A stretch of 64,000 bases of DNA from Plasmodium malariae (Eukaryota > Apicomplexa > Aconoidasida > Haemosporida > Plasmodiidae): contig NC_041784.1 of NCBI RefSeq assembly GCF_900090045.1, positions 1,123,501 to 1,187,500 of the forward strand, read 5' to 3'. Below, piece by piece: positions 24,768 to 36,611 of the stretch. Position numbers and translations under genes: made by a program. Each line of letters starts with the position of its first letter. Position 1 is the stretch's first letter. Under the pieces are notes generated by a model that saw only the letters and a list, made by a program, of their open reading frames with translations, did no database searches and was not told the origin of the DNA.

Positions 24768-27434
24768 ATGAGCTTGGTAATAAGAATAATTCTTTTTATG
24801 GTAACATTTTGTTATTATGCAGAAATAAAAAAAAATACCGTCGGTAAAATATCTTATTATAATATTATATTTGTGAGAGCAAAAAAAAATTTTAAAAAAA
24901 GTATGCATCAATTTCCACTGAACTCAAAAAGAAATAGTAATTTTGAAGGAACAAAAAGAAACCATAATATTGTAAAATATGAGAGCAGAAAAAGAAGACA
25001 TTTTTTTTTAAATTCACGAGTAGGTGAAAAAAAAGGCCAATCGGAAATAAAGAGGAAAATAATAAAGGATGAAGATAAGTACAATATTATAAAAGATATA
25101 AAAAAATATTGTGAATGTACCAAGAAATATAAGAGACTACCAACAAGAGAAGTAACAATTGGTAATGTAAAAATTGGTAATTATAACAATATAGCTATTC
25201 AGACTATGACAAATTGTGACACTAGAAATATAGAAGAATGTGTTAATCAAATAAAAAAGTGTAAAGATTTAGGTGCAGATATGGTAAGACTAACGGTTCA
25301 GGGGGTACAAGAAGCGGAAGCAAGTTATCATATTAAAGAAAAATTATTATCTGAAAATATTACCATTCCTTTAGTAGCTGATATTCATTTTAATCCAAAA
25401 ATTGCTTTAATGGCAGCAGAAGTATATGAAAAGATTAGGGTCAACCCAGGTAATTTTGTGGATGGAAGAAAAAAATGGATAAATAAAGTATATAAAAAAA
25501 AAGAATTTGAAGAAGGCAAATTATTTATTAAAGAAAAATTTGTACCATTAATTGAAAAATGTAAAAGATTAAATAGAGCTATAAGAATAGGAACCAATCA
25601 TGGTTCTTTATCCTCTCGAATACTTTCCTATTATGGTGATACTCCTCTAGGTATGATTGAATCAGCCTTTGAATTTTCAGATTTATGTATAGAGAATAAA
25701 TTTTATAATATCGTTTTTTCAATGAAGGCATCTAATGCATATGTAATGATACAGTCTTATAGGTTATTAGTTGCTAAGCAGTATGAGAGAGATAAAAATG
25801 GTTTGATATTCCCAATGCACTTAGGGGTTACAGAAGCAGGTTTTGGTGCTAATGGAAGAATAAAATCTTATCTAGGTATAGGGTCCTTATTGTATGATGG
25901 AATAGGTGATACGATAAGAATTTCTTTAACTGAAGATCCATGGGACGAGCTAGCTCCTTGTAAAAAATTAATTGAAAATTTGAAAAAAAGAATATTTTAT
26001 ACAGATAAAAAGGAAGAAGCTAGTTACTCAGTTATGAAGAAGCAAAATAAGGAGGGACCAAACTACAGTAGAGATACCCCAAACAATGATAATGATGTAA
26101 CTGTGATGAAGAATAGTCTTAGTAGAGAAATTCAGTCATGTAGTCCTGAAAAAAAAGAAGAGGCAATAATATATAAGGCAAAGGAGAACAGTACTGTCCA
26201 TAGTGATACTGATGTATACCAAACGATTGAACACTGGAATAGTAACTGCCTAAACTTCGAGGAAAATTTTCGAGACTTTAACAATATAGTAAAGAATAGA
26301 GTTGACAAAAAAGTAAAAAGTGATGTGCTACATGAAGAATGTACAGTGGGCAATGTAGTTACAGTAAAAGAATTAGAAGACTCTCTTCAAATTTTTAAAG
26401 ACTTAAATATAGAATTAGATCAAAATGGAAATTTAAAAAAAGGAGCCAAAACTACGGATATAATTATTATTGACAAATTTGAAACATTAACAGATTCAGC
26501 AAAAAAAACTGTTAAAAAATTAATCGAAATAGGATTACATGTATTAGTACAGCATCAACCACAAAATATAGATATTGTTAAAAAATTAAAAATAAATGAT
26601 AGTAGTAGTAGTTATAATAATAATATAATATTTTACACTCACTTGGAAAATATGGACAATATTTTAGAATATTACAAAGATGAGATGCAAAAAAATAACT
26701 CAAAAGGTTATGCACTAATTTTAAACGGAAAAGAAAACATTAAAATGGTAGAAAAAATAAAAAATTTGGATCCTGCTCCATTATTTCTTCTATTAAGATC
26801 AGATACTGTATTTGAGCATGTATTAGTTACTAGAAGGGTAAATGAAATTATACATTCCTTAGGTATTAATGTACCCTATATACATTATGTAGACATCCAT
26901 TCAACATATTATGAAGATATCCTAGTTAATGCATCGTTATATGTGGGAACATGTTTAATTGATTTAATGGGTGATGGACTGATTATTAATGTAACAAATT
27001 ACTCTTCTGCTGCCACTAACACTGCCACTGTTGCTAATGCACAAAAGGATGAGAAACAACAAATATCAAGTCGTGTTTCTTTAAACTCATTTTTAACTCT
27101 AAATATTCTACAGGATACTCGTATTCGTTTATTTAAGACGGATTATATAGCTTGCCCTTCTTGTGGCAGAACCTTATTTAACATCCAAGAAACAACTAAA
27201 AAAATTATGAAATTAACAGGTCATTTAAAAGGGGTTAAAATTGCTATTATGGGATGTATTGTCAATGGGATCGGAGAAATGGCAGATGCACATTTTGGCT
27301 ATGTTGGAAGTGCACCTAAAAAAGTTGACTTGTATTATGGAAAGGAAATAGTAGAAAGAAATGTACCAGAAGAAGAAGCCTACGACAAACTGATAGAGTT
27401 AATTAAGAAGCACAACAAGTGGCAGGACCCGTAA
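24768..27434 (+). CDS. ispG: 4-hydroxy-3-methylbut-2-enyl diphosphate synthase, apicoplast
   Basis: Also called GcpE. Converts MEcPP to HMBPP in the non-mevalonate isoprenoid pathway of the apicoplast, using a [4Fe-4S] cluster. Single exon of 888 residues. The N-terminus (MSLVIRIILFMVTFCYYA) is a signal peptide, followed by a Lys/Asn-rich transit peptide to about residue 110. The TIM-barrel domain begins near 125 (PTREVTIGNVKIG) and includes VRLTVQG, RVNPGNF, GTNHGSLS and HLGVTEAGFG. A low-complexity insertion at about 420-530 precedes the extra middle domain typical of plant-type IspG. The cluster domain carries C796 and C799 (CPSCGRT) and C830 with E837 (GCIVNGIGE). Three cluster cysteines and the catalytic glutamate are therefore intact. 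Syntenic with PF3D7_1022800 (from memory). Confidence 0.97.
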   Translation: MSLVIRIILFMVTFCYYAEIKKNTVGKISYYNIIFVRAKKNFKKSMHQFPLNSKRNSNFEGTKRNHNIVKYESRKRRHFFLNSRVGEKKGQSEIKRKIIKDEDKYNIIKDIKKYCECTKKYKRLPTREVTIGNVKIGNYNNIAIQTMTNCDTRNIEECVNQIKKCKDLGADMVRLTVQGVQEAEASYHIKEKLLSENITIPLVADIHFNPKIALMAAEVYEKIRVNPGNFVDGRKKWINKVYKKKEFEEGKLFIKEKFVPLIEKCKRLNRAIRIGTNHGSLSSRILSYYGDTPLGMIESAFEFSDLCIENKFYNIVFSMKASNAYVMIQSYRLLVAKQYERDKNGLIFPMHLGVTEAGFGANGRIKSYLGIGSLLYDGIGDTIRISLTEDPWDELAPCKKLIENLKKRIFYTDKKEEASYSVMKKQNKEGPNYSRDTPNNDNDVTVMKNSLSREIQSCSPEKKEEAIIYKAKENSTVHSDTDVYQTIEHWNSNCLNFEENFRDFNNIVKNRVDKKVKSDVLHEECTVGNVVTVKELEDSLQIFKDLNIELDQNGNLKKGAKTTDIIIIDKFETLTDSAKKTVKKLIEIGLHVLVQHQPQNIDIVKKLKINDSSSSYNNNIIFYTHLENMDNILEYYKDEMQKNNSKGYALILNGKENIKMVEKIKNLDPAPLFLLLRSDTVFEHVLVTRRVNEIIHSLGINVPYIHYVDIHSTYYEDILVNASLYVGTCLIDLMGDGLIINVTNYSSAATNTATVANAQKDEKQQISSRVSLNSFLTLNILQDTRIRLFKTDYIACPSCGRTLFNIQETTKKIMKLTGHLKGVKIAIMGCIVNGIGEMADAHFGYVGSAPKKVDLYYGKEIVERNVPEEEAYDKLIELIKKHNKWQDP

Positions 27435-28026
27435 GGAAATAGGCAGCACATAGGTGTTGGTATGTATTGGCATATATTGACGTGTATTGATATCTGTTGA
27501 CATATACCGATATATATTGACATTGTATTGACATGTGTAAACATGTGTTATCATGTATTCACATGTGCATATATGTATATGCATGCACATCTTCGAACTG
27601 AACTTTTAGGCAGAATATTATGTTTAGCTTTTTTTTTTTTTATTGATATTACATAGCACATTAATAAGTCCAAGACCTTATTTATATAACGGAACAGTCA
27701 TATTACTTTAAAAAATATTATACTTATAAATACGTTTTTATGTATGTACATATGCGTATGCTATTTATTTGTTAGGTATTCCTCCACTCAGCATGCAGAG
27801 TAAAAACGTTATTCGTAATTAAACTTTTGCAGGATATAAAAGATAAAAAAGTTATAAATTTGTTTTTATGTACATCAATGGTACTCGTATATACATACAT
27901 GCATACATACACATACGTATAACGGTTAAAAGATAAAAAAAAAAGGCACAAAAAACAAAATTTTAAATAAAATGAATAAATGAATTAAAAAATTATTTGC
28001 TTATTTTATTATCATATTTTTCCCTT
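27435..28026. other. convergent 3' intergenic region
   Basis: Between the ispG stop (+) and the CDGSH gene stop (-). Begins with TGT/CAT-rich repeats of the form TTGACATGTA at about 27470-27560. No gene seen. Confidence 0.55.
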
Positions 28027-28764
28027 TCATGGGTGAAATAACCATGATGTCATGATGCCAAACGAAAAAAGCGCAACGTATGTAAATAAAGCAGCCTTAG
28101 GAACATTCTTATTCGCTCGAACCTTAAAATTGTGAAGGGAAAAAAAAACAAACAAACAAAAATTGCATACATTTGTACTTTGCATATGTATTTTATTTTT
28201 TTATTAATTTTAATAATTATAAAACTATTTGACATAAAATGAATATTTAGAAATTTTAAGTATTTTAATGTCTTTTGGAGGAAATTTTATATTTCCCCTA
28301 CATCAAACATCCCATCATCTTATTTTTACCCATAAGTCAGCAAAATCGTAATGCGGAAGGTGCGTGCTTTTTCTGCAGCCGCACAAAAGTCTGTATCCAC
28401 TTGACTGGGGAATATACATCAGTGGTTTAATTCCTTTGAAAAAAAAATAATTGTAAAAAATAATATGATAGAACATGAGGCTGAAAAACGTTCACATACT
28501 ATATACATACATATGTGTACATATATATGTGTACATGTGACCAATTTGATGACAATTTAGTTTTCACTGTTACCGCTTCCTTTATGTTTTCCATCGCACC
28601 ACGGTTGATTTTTACTTGTTCCGCAAGCACAGTACCAATAAACCTATGTTTTACGTTTTGTTAAAAAAATGTGAAAACGTTCTAATTAATTTGCATTATT
28701 CTGATGTTGCGGGTTACTACTTTTAAATTATATTAGTAATATATTCACACATACACAATTGTTC

Positions 28765-28810
<46 letters not shown>

Positions 28811-28987
28811 GAATGTATGTATGTATTATATATATGGGTTTATTCTTTCCATATATGCGCATTTATTAGTTCCCTTTTCATACTGCGCTATTTGTTATAC
28901 CTTATTTTTCTGTACTTTGACAAGGTACGGATCTAATGAGTCTGTTTTTACCACTGGATCGTGCGGCCACCATTCTCCCCAACTCAT
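28027..28987 (-). CDS. CDGSH iron-sulphur protein with C-terminal membrane helix (ApiCox13-like)
   Basis: Four exons joined in phase: 28987-28901, 28643-28574, 28433-28330, 28122-28027; 118 residues. It starts MSWGEWWPHDPVV. Exons 2-3 hold a complete CDGSH motif, CACGTSKNQPWCDGKH, with the 3-Cys/1-His ligands of mitoNEET-family [2Fe-2S] proteins. About 35 residues later a second half, CGCRKSTHLPHYD, keeps the first Cys pair but lacks the third Cys and the His, so it is probably cluster-less. This two-repeat layout recalls CISD3 (Miner2). Exon 4 ends in a membrane helix (AALFTYVALFSFGIMTSW). In Toxoplasma a CDGSH protein, ApiCox13, is reported as an essential subunit of cytochrome c oxidase; this is its likely counterpart in the mitochondrial inner membrane. 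Probably syntenic with PF3D7_1022900. No exon is long enough to stand out as an ORF. Confidence 0.85.
28770..28809. repeat. (TA)n microsatellite in intron 1 of the CDGSH gene
   Basis: Forty bases of perfect alternating T and A, between exons 1 and 2. Confidence 0.9.
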
Positions 28988-30168
28988 TTTTCCTGTTTTG
29001 ATTTCTTTATTTATTTCCTTACAATATGTATTTGTTTCGAATTGTGTGTTCGTGTACTTGATCGTATATGCGTATGTGTGTGCGTGTGTTGCCTTACTAT
29101 CTGTTCCGTTTTTATTAAGTTTACTCTTTTTCTTTCTTAAAAATTCCTCTATAATGTATAAAATTCGAACAACATTTCAAATAATTTATATTTTCTTCTT
29201 TCACCCTATTCTCATTGATATATTTTGTACATACTTTTTGAATTTATAATTTCTTGTTAAAATATAATTTCTATGTGGAACTTCAGCTTTTTCATGAATT
29301 ATAAAAAAAAAAAAAAGGAATAATAACGTAGAAATACAAGTATTTATTAAGAAAAATAATTTTTTATTAAATTTTCATTACACTTGTAAAATGGAACTGA
29401 TGATGTATGTATTAAATATACAATTTCTCTGTAAATTTTTAAGGGTATTTTCGAATTTTTTTTTTTTTTTTTTCAAATATATTTTTTATTAGCTTAAGCA
29501 GTTCTTATGAATACTACGCTATATATAAACGAAAAAAATTACATATAAAATAAAGAATATATACGTTTATTTCTTTTTTTCTAAAAAAATAAAATTAAAA
29601 CACGTTTCCTTTTCAAACGGTTTGCATAATGTACGAATGAAAATACATTTTTTGCTTTTTGAAGGTTTTGGTACACTTCAAGCCCATTTTTTACACATTT
29701 TCAACGTTATATTATTATTTTATTTTTTTTAATTTTTTGCTCTTTTGTATTAGTATAGAATATCCATTTCCAACAGATTACAGGAGAAATTGAAAATTTT
29801 AAAACAATAAAATATTACGAGGGTTCGGAGGTTTTGAAAGAACAAAAAACAAAATAAAATAGGTAATCTGGTTAGTGCATAAGTAAATACATTATATTTA
29901 TATATGTAAATATATTCATATCATACTTATGTATTCAAATGTGCAAAAAATAATTTAAAAAAATTTTGTATATTCAATGTTTATATTGAATAGCTACTTT
30001 GTTTTTTCCAGCTTATTTACAGAACAAATGTTAATGGTAAAAAAACTTGCCCAAAAAATATAATTAAGTGTAATAAAGTTAAATACAAAAAAAGCAAATC
30101 AAAGAAGCAAAATATAAGTGTAGCAAACGGAAATTAGGGAAAAACCGAAATAAATCTTCTGATTAATT
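28988..30168. other. intergenic; right part duplicated at 36235-36440
   Basis: Upstream of the CDGSH gene and downstream of the SURFIN/STP1-like fusion gene. The segment at about 29833-30060 resembles the segment 3' of the second paralogue, so the duplication includes 3' flank. No other gene seen. Confidence 0.5.
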
Positions 30169-33100
30169 CTAATTTTTAGAAGGTAATGACGAAAAAATAT
30201 ACGCAATCGTGCTTATAATATATAAAATTATTAAGCCCGCAAAAAGTAGGTTTTTATAAATATAATACATTTTGTAGTAATTTGTTGCCATGCTTTTTAA
30301 TTTGGTATTATTTTTTATATTAATCCGCACGTTTTCGTCACATAAGCAATTTATGTTCCTTATAAAGGGATAGTTATTATAAAAATGAATTTCTTTTCTG
30401 TTTTCTTTTTTTTTGTTTTTATAATATTGAATTGTACATGCGATAAATCCATATAATAAGGTAAACAATGCTCCGCTTAACATGCCTGATGCAAAATCAA
30501 ACAAATTAAAAAAATAGGAAGAATTAATAAAATTTTCATGACGAATCTTTCTCTTTATTAAATTATATAAAGGGTATGTAAACATCAATATGAAGTGACA
30601 TATATATTTCATTAAAAATAGAATACGGATTCCTTTCGATTCATATAATTTTGAGCACATAAAAAAATTTTCCACTTGTTTCTTTTTATATTCTGGTGTA
30701 TTAACAGGGAAAATTAATTTCCTTAAAAACCATTTACTTGCTGAGTTTTTTTCCGTATCATCATTTCTCCAATTTCTAATTGAATGTTCATTAAGACTAT
30801 AATTACTATTGAAACTGCTACTATCACTATAACTACTACTGCTAGTACTATAACGTCGATCATTTCCAAATGACAATTCCTCTTCCTCAAGTGCCATAAT
30901 GTTCTTATCTCGTTCTCTTTCTTCCAAACACTCGTTTATGTTACGTCCATCGATAAATTCATATATTCCTTTTATTTTATTTTCATACATTTCATTTTGA
31001 AAAGAAAAATTAAAAAGTTTTTTTATAATTTGTTCATTAAATTTAAAAGGAACTAACAAAAAGGTAAACAAAACACCCTGCGTAAAATGACCTGCACTCT
31101 CCATTGACCTAAATAGATATTTTGTTTCGTTATCTATTTTATTATCCTTTATATATTTAGATATTATTATATAAAACACTGAAAAAAGAGCAAATAACAA
31201 AACCACTTCCCAAGTTAAATATGTATTTATAAATTTTTTATATCCTGACTTACATTCTTTACAACGTCTACTATATTTTCCATTTTTATATTCCATTTCA
31301 AATAAATTTTCATTTATTTCACGATCATCCATTACATGTGAATCATCATTTAAATTTCTGTTGAGATATTCCATTTTATCCCTTTTTTCGAAGGAAGGGT
31401 CTAAAAATTGATCATTGCTCTTACTATATTCATTTTTCATACAATCTTCTAATACCATCATATATATCAGTACAAATGCTTTTGCTGTAAGAAGTTCTCT
31501 TAAACATTTGTTGAATTCTTTTTTATCATTTTTATTTCTTAAACTATCCATAATTGTAATTAACATTTTTTCTTCATCTGCATTACTATATGTAAGTATT
31601 TCTCCCTCATATTCTTTAATTAATTCCTTAAACCATATTTCTCTACAATACTGTTTTATCATATGTTTTTCCTTTGAAAACCAATTTTTCCAAACCACTT
31701 TTTGCTTTTCTAGAATAGGATTTTTAATAGTACATTTTACATTTTTCATCCTTTTTGAATTTTTATTTGTATCTATATATTTCCTCATTTCATTTATCCA
31801 TTTAAACTTTAAGTTTTGGAACCAAGGTTCTTTTCTTCTGCCGTCTAATAAATGCCTATAGTTTTTTATCCATTTATTCCATAGTTCTTTCCTTTTTAAT
31901 GCATTAGTATTATATAGTTCACCTTCACCATAATTTAATACTAATTCACTTTGTACCATATAATGATTTATTTGTTCATTTTTATTATTCATAAGCTCTT
32001 CTATACATATATCTAAGAAATATCCTTTAATCATATCCCATTCATCACTGTTGTATTCATTTAGTACATCCGAACGTGCTTGTACATTATCTTCCTTCTT
32101 TATTTTCACTCTTCCTTCTCCAACATGAACATTACTACATCTATTTGTATTCACAAATAAGTTTTCAAATTTTTCGACTTGTGGCCTTGCTGACAGTTTA
32201 CGAAATTCTTTCCGTGTCCTTCTCTGCCGTCTACTAACAGGATTTACTCCAAATGGTTCACCCTGAAGTGTAGACAAAAATAGTGCATTGTTATAGTGGA
32301 ACAACATTACAACAGTAATACAGCACAACAGTACATATGCATGTATACGTATATATATTATAATTTTATTTCATAGTTCCACTATAATAACAAGTGCAAC
32401 TTATTAAGCGGAATAATAAAAATGTTAACGTTTTAAAAGGCAAATTTTTATATTATTACAGTATGCACAAGGATAAATAATGAGATAACAACCGCTCGCA
32501 TTAGGACAGATTTGACATATACAAAAGATGGTTTAATTGTATTGCCACCTCTTGAAGAGCCAGTTGTATGACTTCGTAATCTATCCGTTGTGTCATGTAT
32601 TTTATCTAATGTTTTATTCATACCAATTAGAGATGGGGTCTAATAAAAATTTAAAAATGGTGTTTTTTGTAGTCCCAAATTAATTAGCATTAACAATGTT
32701 AAGGTATATACGTACTTATATATATATATATATACATACATATACACATATATAAGTATAATAGAATGGATGATCTGCAAATGCAGTCTTAATGATAGTT
32801 GTTTTATTATGCAAATATAAATTATTATTCCTTACTTGTAAGCCTTTTTCCATTTGTCCGAACAGAGAACCTGGTAATGCAGAAGATGTTAAAAAATTTT
32901 CAGCATGCTCTGAATTACTAACAGTCATTGTGGTTAAGGGATCAACATTAGGTTGCCGCATATCTGATATCCCAGGAGGAGAACCATATGGAACAGTTTC
33001 TTTTACCGGATCGGCTTCCAATGGATCACTTTCCATATTGTCATCTACCCGAGAACTCGTCTCAGAAATTTCATCCTTATAGATTAAAGGTGCTACAAGT

Positions 33101-33264
33101 TCATCAGCATCTCCTAATGTATGTTTCATTGAATCATTGGAAATATTAGAAGAATTATTACCAATGACAGTACAAGATCTAGAAAAATTATCACATGAAT
33201 CATCATCATCACAGTGATCACAAGATTTTGCAGAATTAACAATATAATCTGCGCCTACCTCCAT
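30169..33264 (-). CDS. SURFIN/STP1-like Trp-rich protein fused to five-helix membrane module
   Basis: Exons 33264-32836, 32639-32460, 32262-30169, all phase 0; 900 residues. Exon 1 (143 aa) is acidic with five Cys, no signal peptide, and would be the outside part. Exon 2 ends in a membrane helix (LMRAVVISLFILVHT). Exon 3 begins GEPFGVNPVSRRQRRTRK, like the (F/Y)TPFG-basic motif after the helix in SURFIN, STP1 and related surface proteins. A Trp-rich region follows (about 270-475: KRKELWNKWIKNYR, EPWFQNLKFKW, VVWKNWFSKEK, ending IYMMVLEDC), matching the layout of SURFIN/STP1 intracellular WR domains. From about 530, a CxxC motif (CKECKSGYKKF) precedes five hydrophobic segments (about 556, 600, 745, 787, 867). 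I do not know that module in SURFINs. Family inferred from motifs; function unknown. Confidence 0.75.
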
Positions 33265-36200
33265 GATGACGTGAACATAAATGTGGAATAAAATATCTTA
33301 AAAATATTTTTCAGTACATGGATGACTTAGTGGAGCATTTATAATGAACTTTACGTTTTGATTTTTTTTTCTTTTTTGTTTTTCCATTTCATTTGATTTG
33401 TTCTAATTTGTTCCTATTTGTTTTCTTTTGTTTTCCTTTCCTTTACTTTTTTTTTTTTTTTTTTTTTTTATAACATCTATTATTTATATATATTATATAT
33501 ATATTGCTATAATTTGAATTATCTTGTGTTTTACGAGGATTATATGTGCATCAAGATTTAGTTACTTAACAATAATAAGAGATGAATGATAAAATTTTGC
33601 ATTCTCATATCTTGTTCATAGGGAATATATTATATTATAAATTTTATAATAGTCAGTTGTAGTATACTTTATAATAACATCGCAAAAAATATTATAAATT
33701 CTAGATGGATTTATATTAGATCAATATAATAAATTTAAAAATGGGCATTAACACTAATATATAACATATCATAGGATTATATATCATCTGTAATATATTA
33801 TACAAATAATTATCACAAAAAAAATATATTAAATAATATATATGTTAATAATTTCAACATTTAATATCACCTTTGAATAATTTTTATAAAATGTAGAAGT
33901 ACAAAGTTGATAAACTCTCATTATAAAATAATTGCAGAAGTTTATTTTAATAGAATAATTAACAGAATATAATAGCGTTCAAAGCTGTAGACAAAATTAT
34001 ACTATACTTTTACTCCCATCCCATTATACATTTATAAGTAAAAAAAATAAATCAAAAAAAAAAATATTAACTTAATAATAAAAATATACATGTGTTTTCG
34101 TAAAAGAGCTGCATGAAATTTTATTATAATAGAATAAAAGTTACATTAAAGTTTTAAATAACCAGGAAAAAAAAAAAATATTTGGAATGTATAAATATTA
34201 TATTTGGGAAAAATTATATGGCGATCATATTTTATGTTATATAGCTTGAATTTTGTAAAATTTGCATGTAAATTAAAAAATATGTTTTGTAGACTTATAC
34301 AACTGTATAATGGAATAAACATACATTGAAAAGTAAACAAAAATAAGATTAAGCTAAAGTTGTTAATGCAATGGTTATTTTTATAATCATTTATCTTTTT
34401 ATGTACATGAAAAATGTTTTTTTTTTAAATATAAATTGTTTAATTAATTTATAAAAATGAAAAAGTAATCTTTATTTGTATTAATAATATCTAAATAGCT
34501 ACAATATAAAATATATTAACTTTTGCAGTGATATACCAATTTATGACAATTTATTTCATTCAGAAATCTCTCTGAGGATTTATATTAAAAAATTTATTTA
34601 CTAGTTTGTTATATATTTTCCTATTCATGCAATATTGTAAAAATTAAAACTAGGACAAGTGAGAAAAACAAATAAAATATATATTCTAAGGATAAATATT
34701 TAAATAAATTACGAATGAGTCCTTTTTAATTGTATAAAACAGTTGTATAGTATAATTTTTTTTTTCTTTTAATTATGTATTTGCCCGTTTAAAATAGTTT
34801 TTACCTTTATATATGAAAAAAAAAATTTTCAATGTTTTTCTCAGTGTCTACAATTTTTTAGGGTTTTTTTTCCTTTTATTTAACTGAGTCTTGCTGTAAT
34901 CCCCTTATAATGTATTATATATATAATATTTATAAATATATATATTATATACATCTTCAAGTATATTCCTTATTTTACTAAATTTTTATGCATAAATGAA
35001 ACATACAGAATGTTCTATTTAGGACAAAATTTATATTCAAAATATAAAATATTGAACAGCCTATAAAGATAGTTAAAAAAGAAAAAACTGAAGCTAATAA
35101 CAATAAAATATGTACACTTTAAAAAATTTGCAAAAATATATATGCATCGGTGTTGACAAAATATAAAGTTTATGGTTATAAAAGACATTAAATAAATGAT
35201 ATGCATTCAATTGCAATAAAGCATTTTTTATTTTATTTTTCTATCTCATCAAAAAATATATAATATTAACATAACACTAGTCATAATTTTTTCTCTTTCT
35301 ATGTCGTCTTTTTTCGTCCTTATATATCGGAAATTCAAATAAATAGAAGTGTTATTTTATTTAAAAAAAATATAGGAAACTGTAAAGATGTAACTATATA
35401 ATATATAATATATGTATGTATGTATGTATGTATTATACCATATTATTTAATTAAACAGAATAATTAATTTAAAAATTTAAAAACATTAAAGCGTTGAAAT
35501 AAACAAAAAAACTAAGAACATAATTTTTTCACTTCTAAGTATCAAATATACCACATGTATGTATGTGTTCATATAAAAATTAATCTATTATGGTTATGTC
35601 TATTACGTATATCACTAATAATATTACAGCAATAACTTCACATTAAATATTTTTTTACAACAGAAACATATTCCTTATTATTAATTTTAGCATTTCCTGA
35701 ACGTAATTTTGTCATATTTTTTAACTTTATTATAATAATAAACAAGTTGTCATATTTATATGACAACTACTGTCAAGAAAGGTGTTAAATATTAGACAGC
35801 CAAATAGATTTCATCATTTACTCATGAATAAGTCTGATAAGAACCTTAATCTTCTGATATGTACCAAACACAGTTATATATGAACTATTATGAATACTGT
35901 TGATAACAAGAAAACAAATAATACAGGTGAAGCAAACTGTATTTCGTATTTTTTATGTATTATTTTTTTGTACGTCTTATAAAAAATTGCTTGTTGCTTT
36001 TAAAAATATCTATTTAATCGAATTGTTTAAATATTTTTTTGCTTCAAATGTACAAAGAAATGGGAATTTTTGCTCATCTGTCTGTTTATTTGTCTGTTTA
36101 TTGGTTTATTTAATTTAATTTTTTTTTTACGATTTTCACTTTTCCATATTGTTATAAAATATACACATTTTCCCGGTGTTGGCATCAGAAATTAAAAATA

Positions 36201-36611
36201 TTAAAATAGCAGTAAAAAATTATTAGTTGGAAATATTTGAAAGAACAAAAGACAAAACAAACTACTTAATTAGGTTTGCACATATGTATATAAAATGCAA
36301 TACATATATATTTGTATACGTATATACTTATACATGCAAATATACGAAAAAAAATTTTAAAAAATTTTACATATTCCCCATTTGCAAATAGCAATGCCAG
36401 CGTTTTCCCGAACTTACCAAACAAACGTTAATGGAAAAAAAAATTTGCACACAAAAAAGTAGAAAATTATATATAATAATATTTAATATGATATAATAAA
36501 ACGTAATGCAATAAAGTAAAATAAAAATGAAACAAGATGAAACAAAATGAATCAAAATGCAGCAAAAAAAAAGAGCGGGAAAAGGCAAATAGGAAAAAAC
36601 GTAGGCGCACA
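33265..36611. other. intergenic between tandem paralogues
   Basis: About 3.3 kb of A+T-rich DNA, plus the 3' flank of the second paralogue with similarity to 29833-30060 at 36235-36440. Small ORFs (for example 34146-34340 and 35900-36118) lack splice context or recognisable motifs. I see no intact gene. Confidence 0.5.

Noticed and set aside
34146..34340. 64-codon minus-strand ORF between the paralogues
   Set aside because: A+T-biased composition and no recognisable motif or splice partner.
35900..36118. 72-codon plus-strand ORF that might be a decayed multigene-family member
   Set aside because: Low complexity, T-rich, no signal peptide, PEXEL or family motif, no partner exon.
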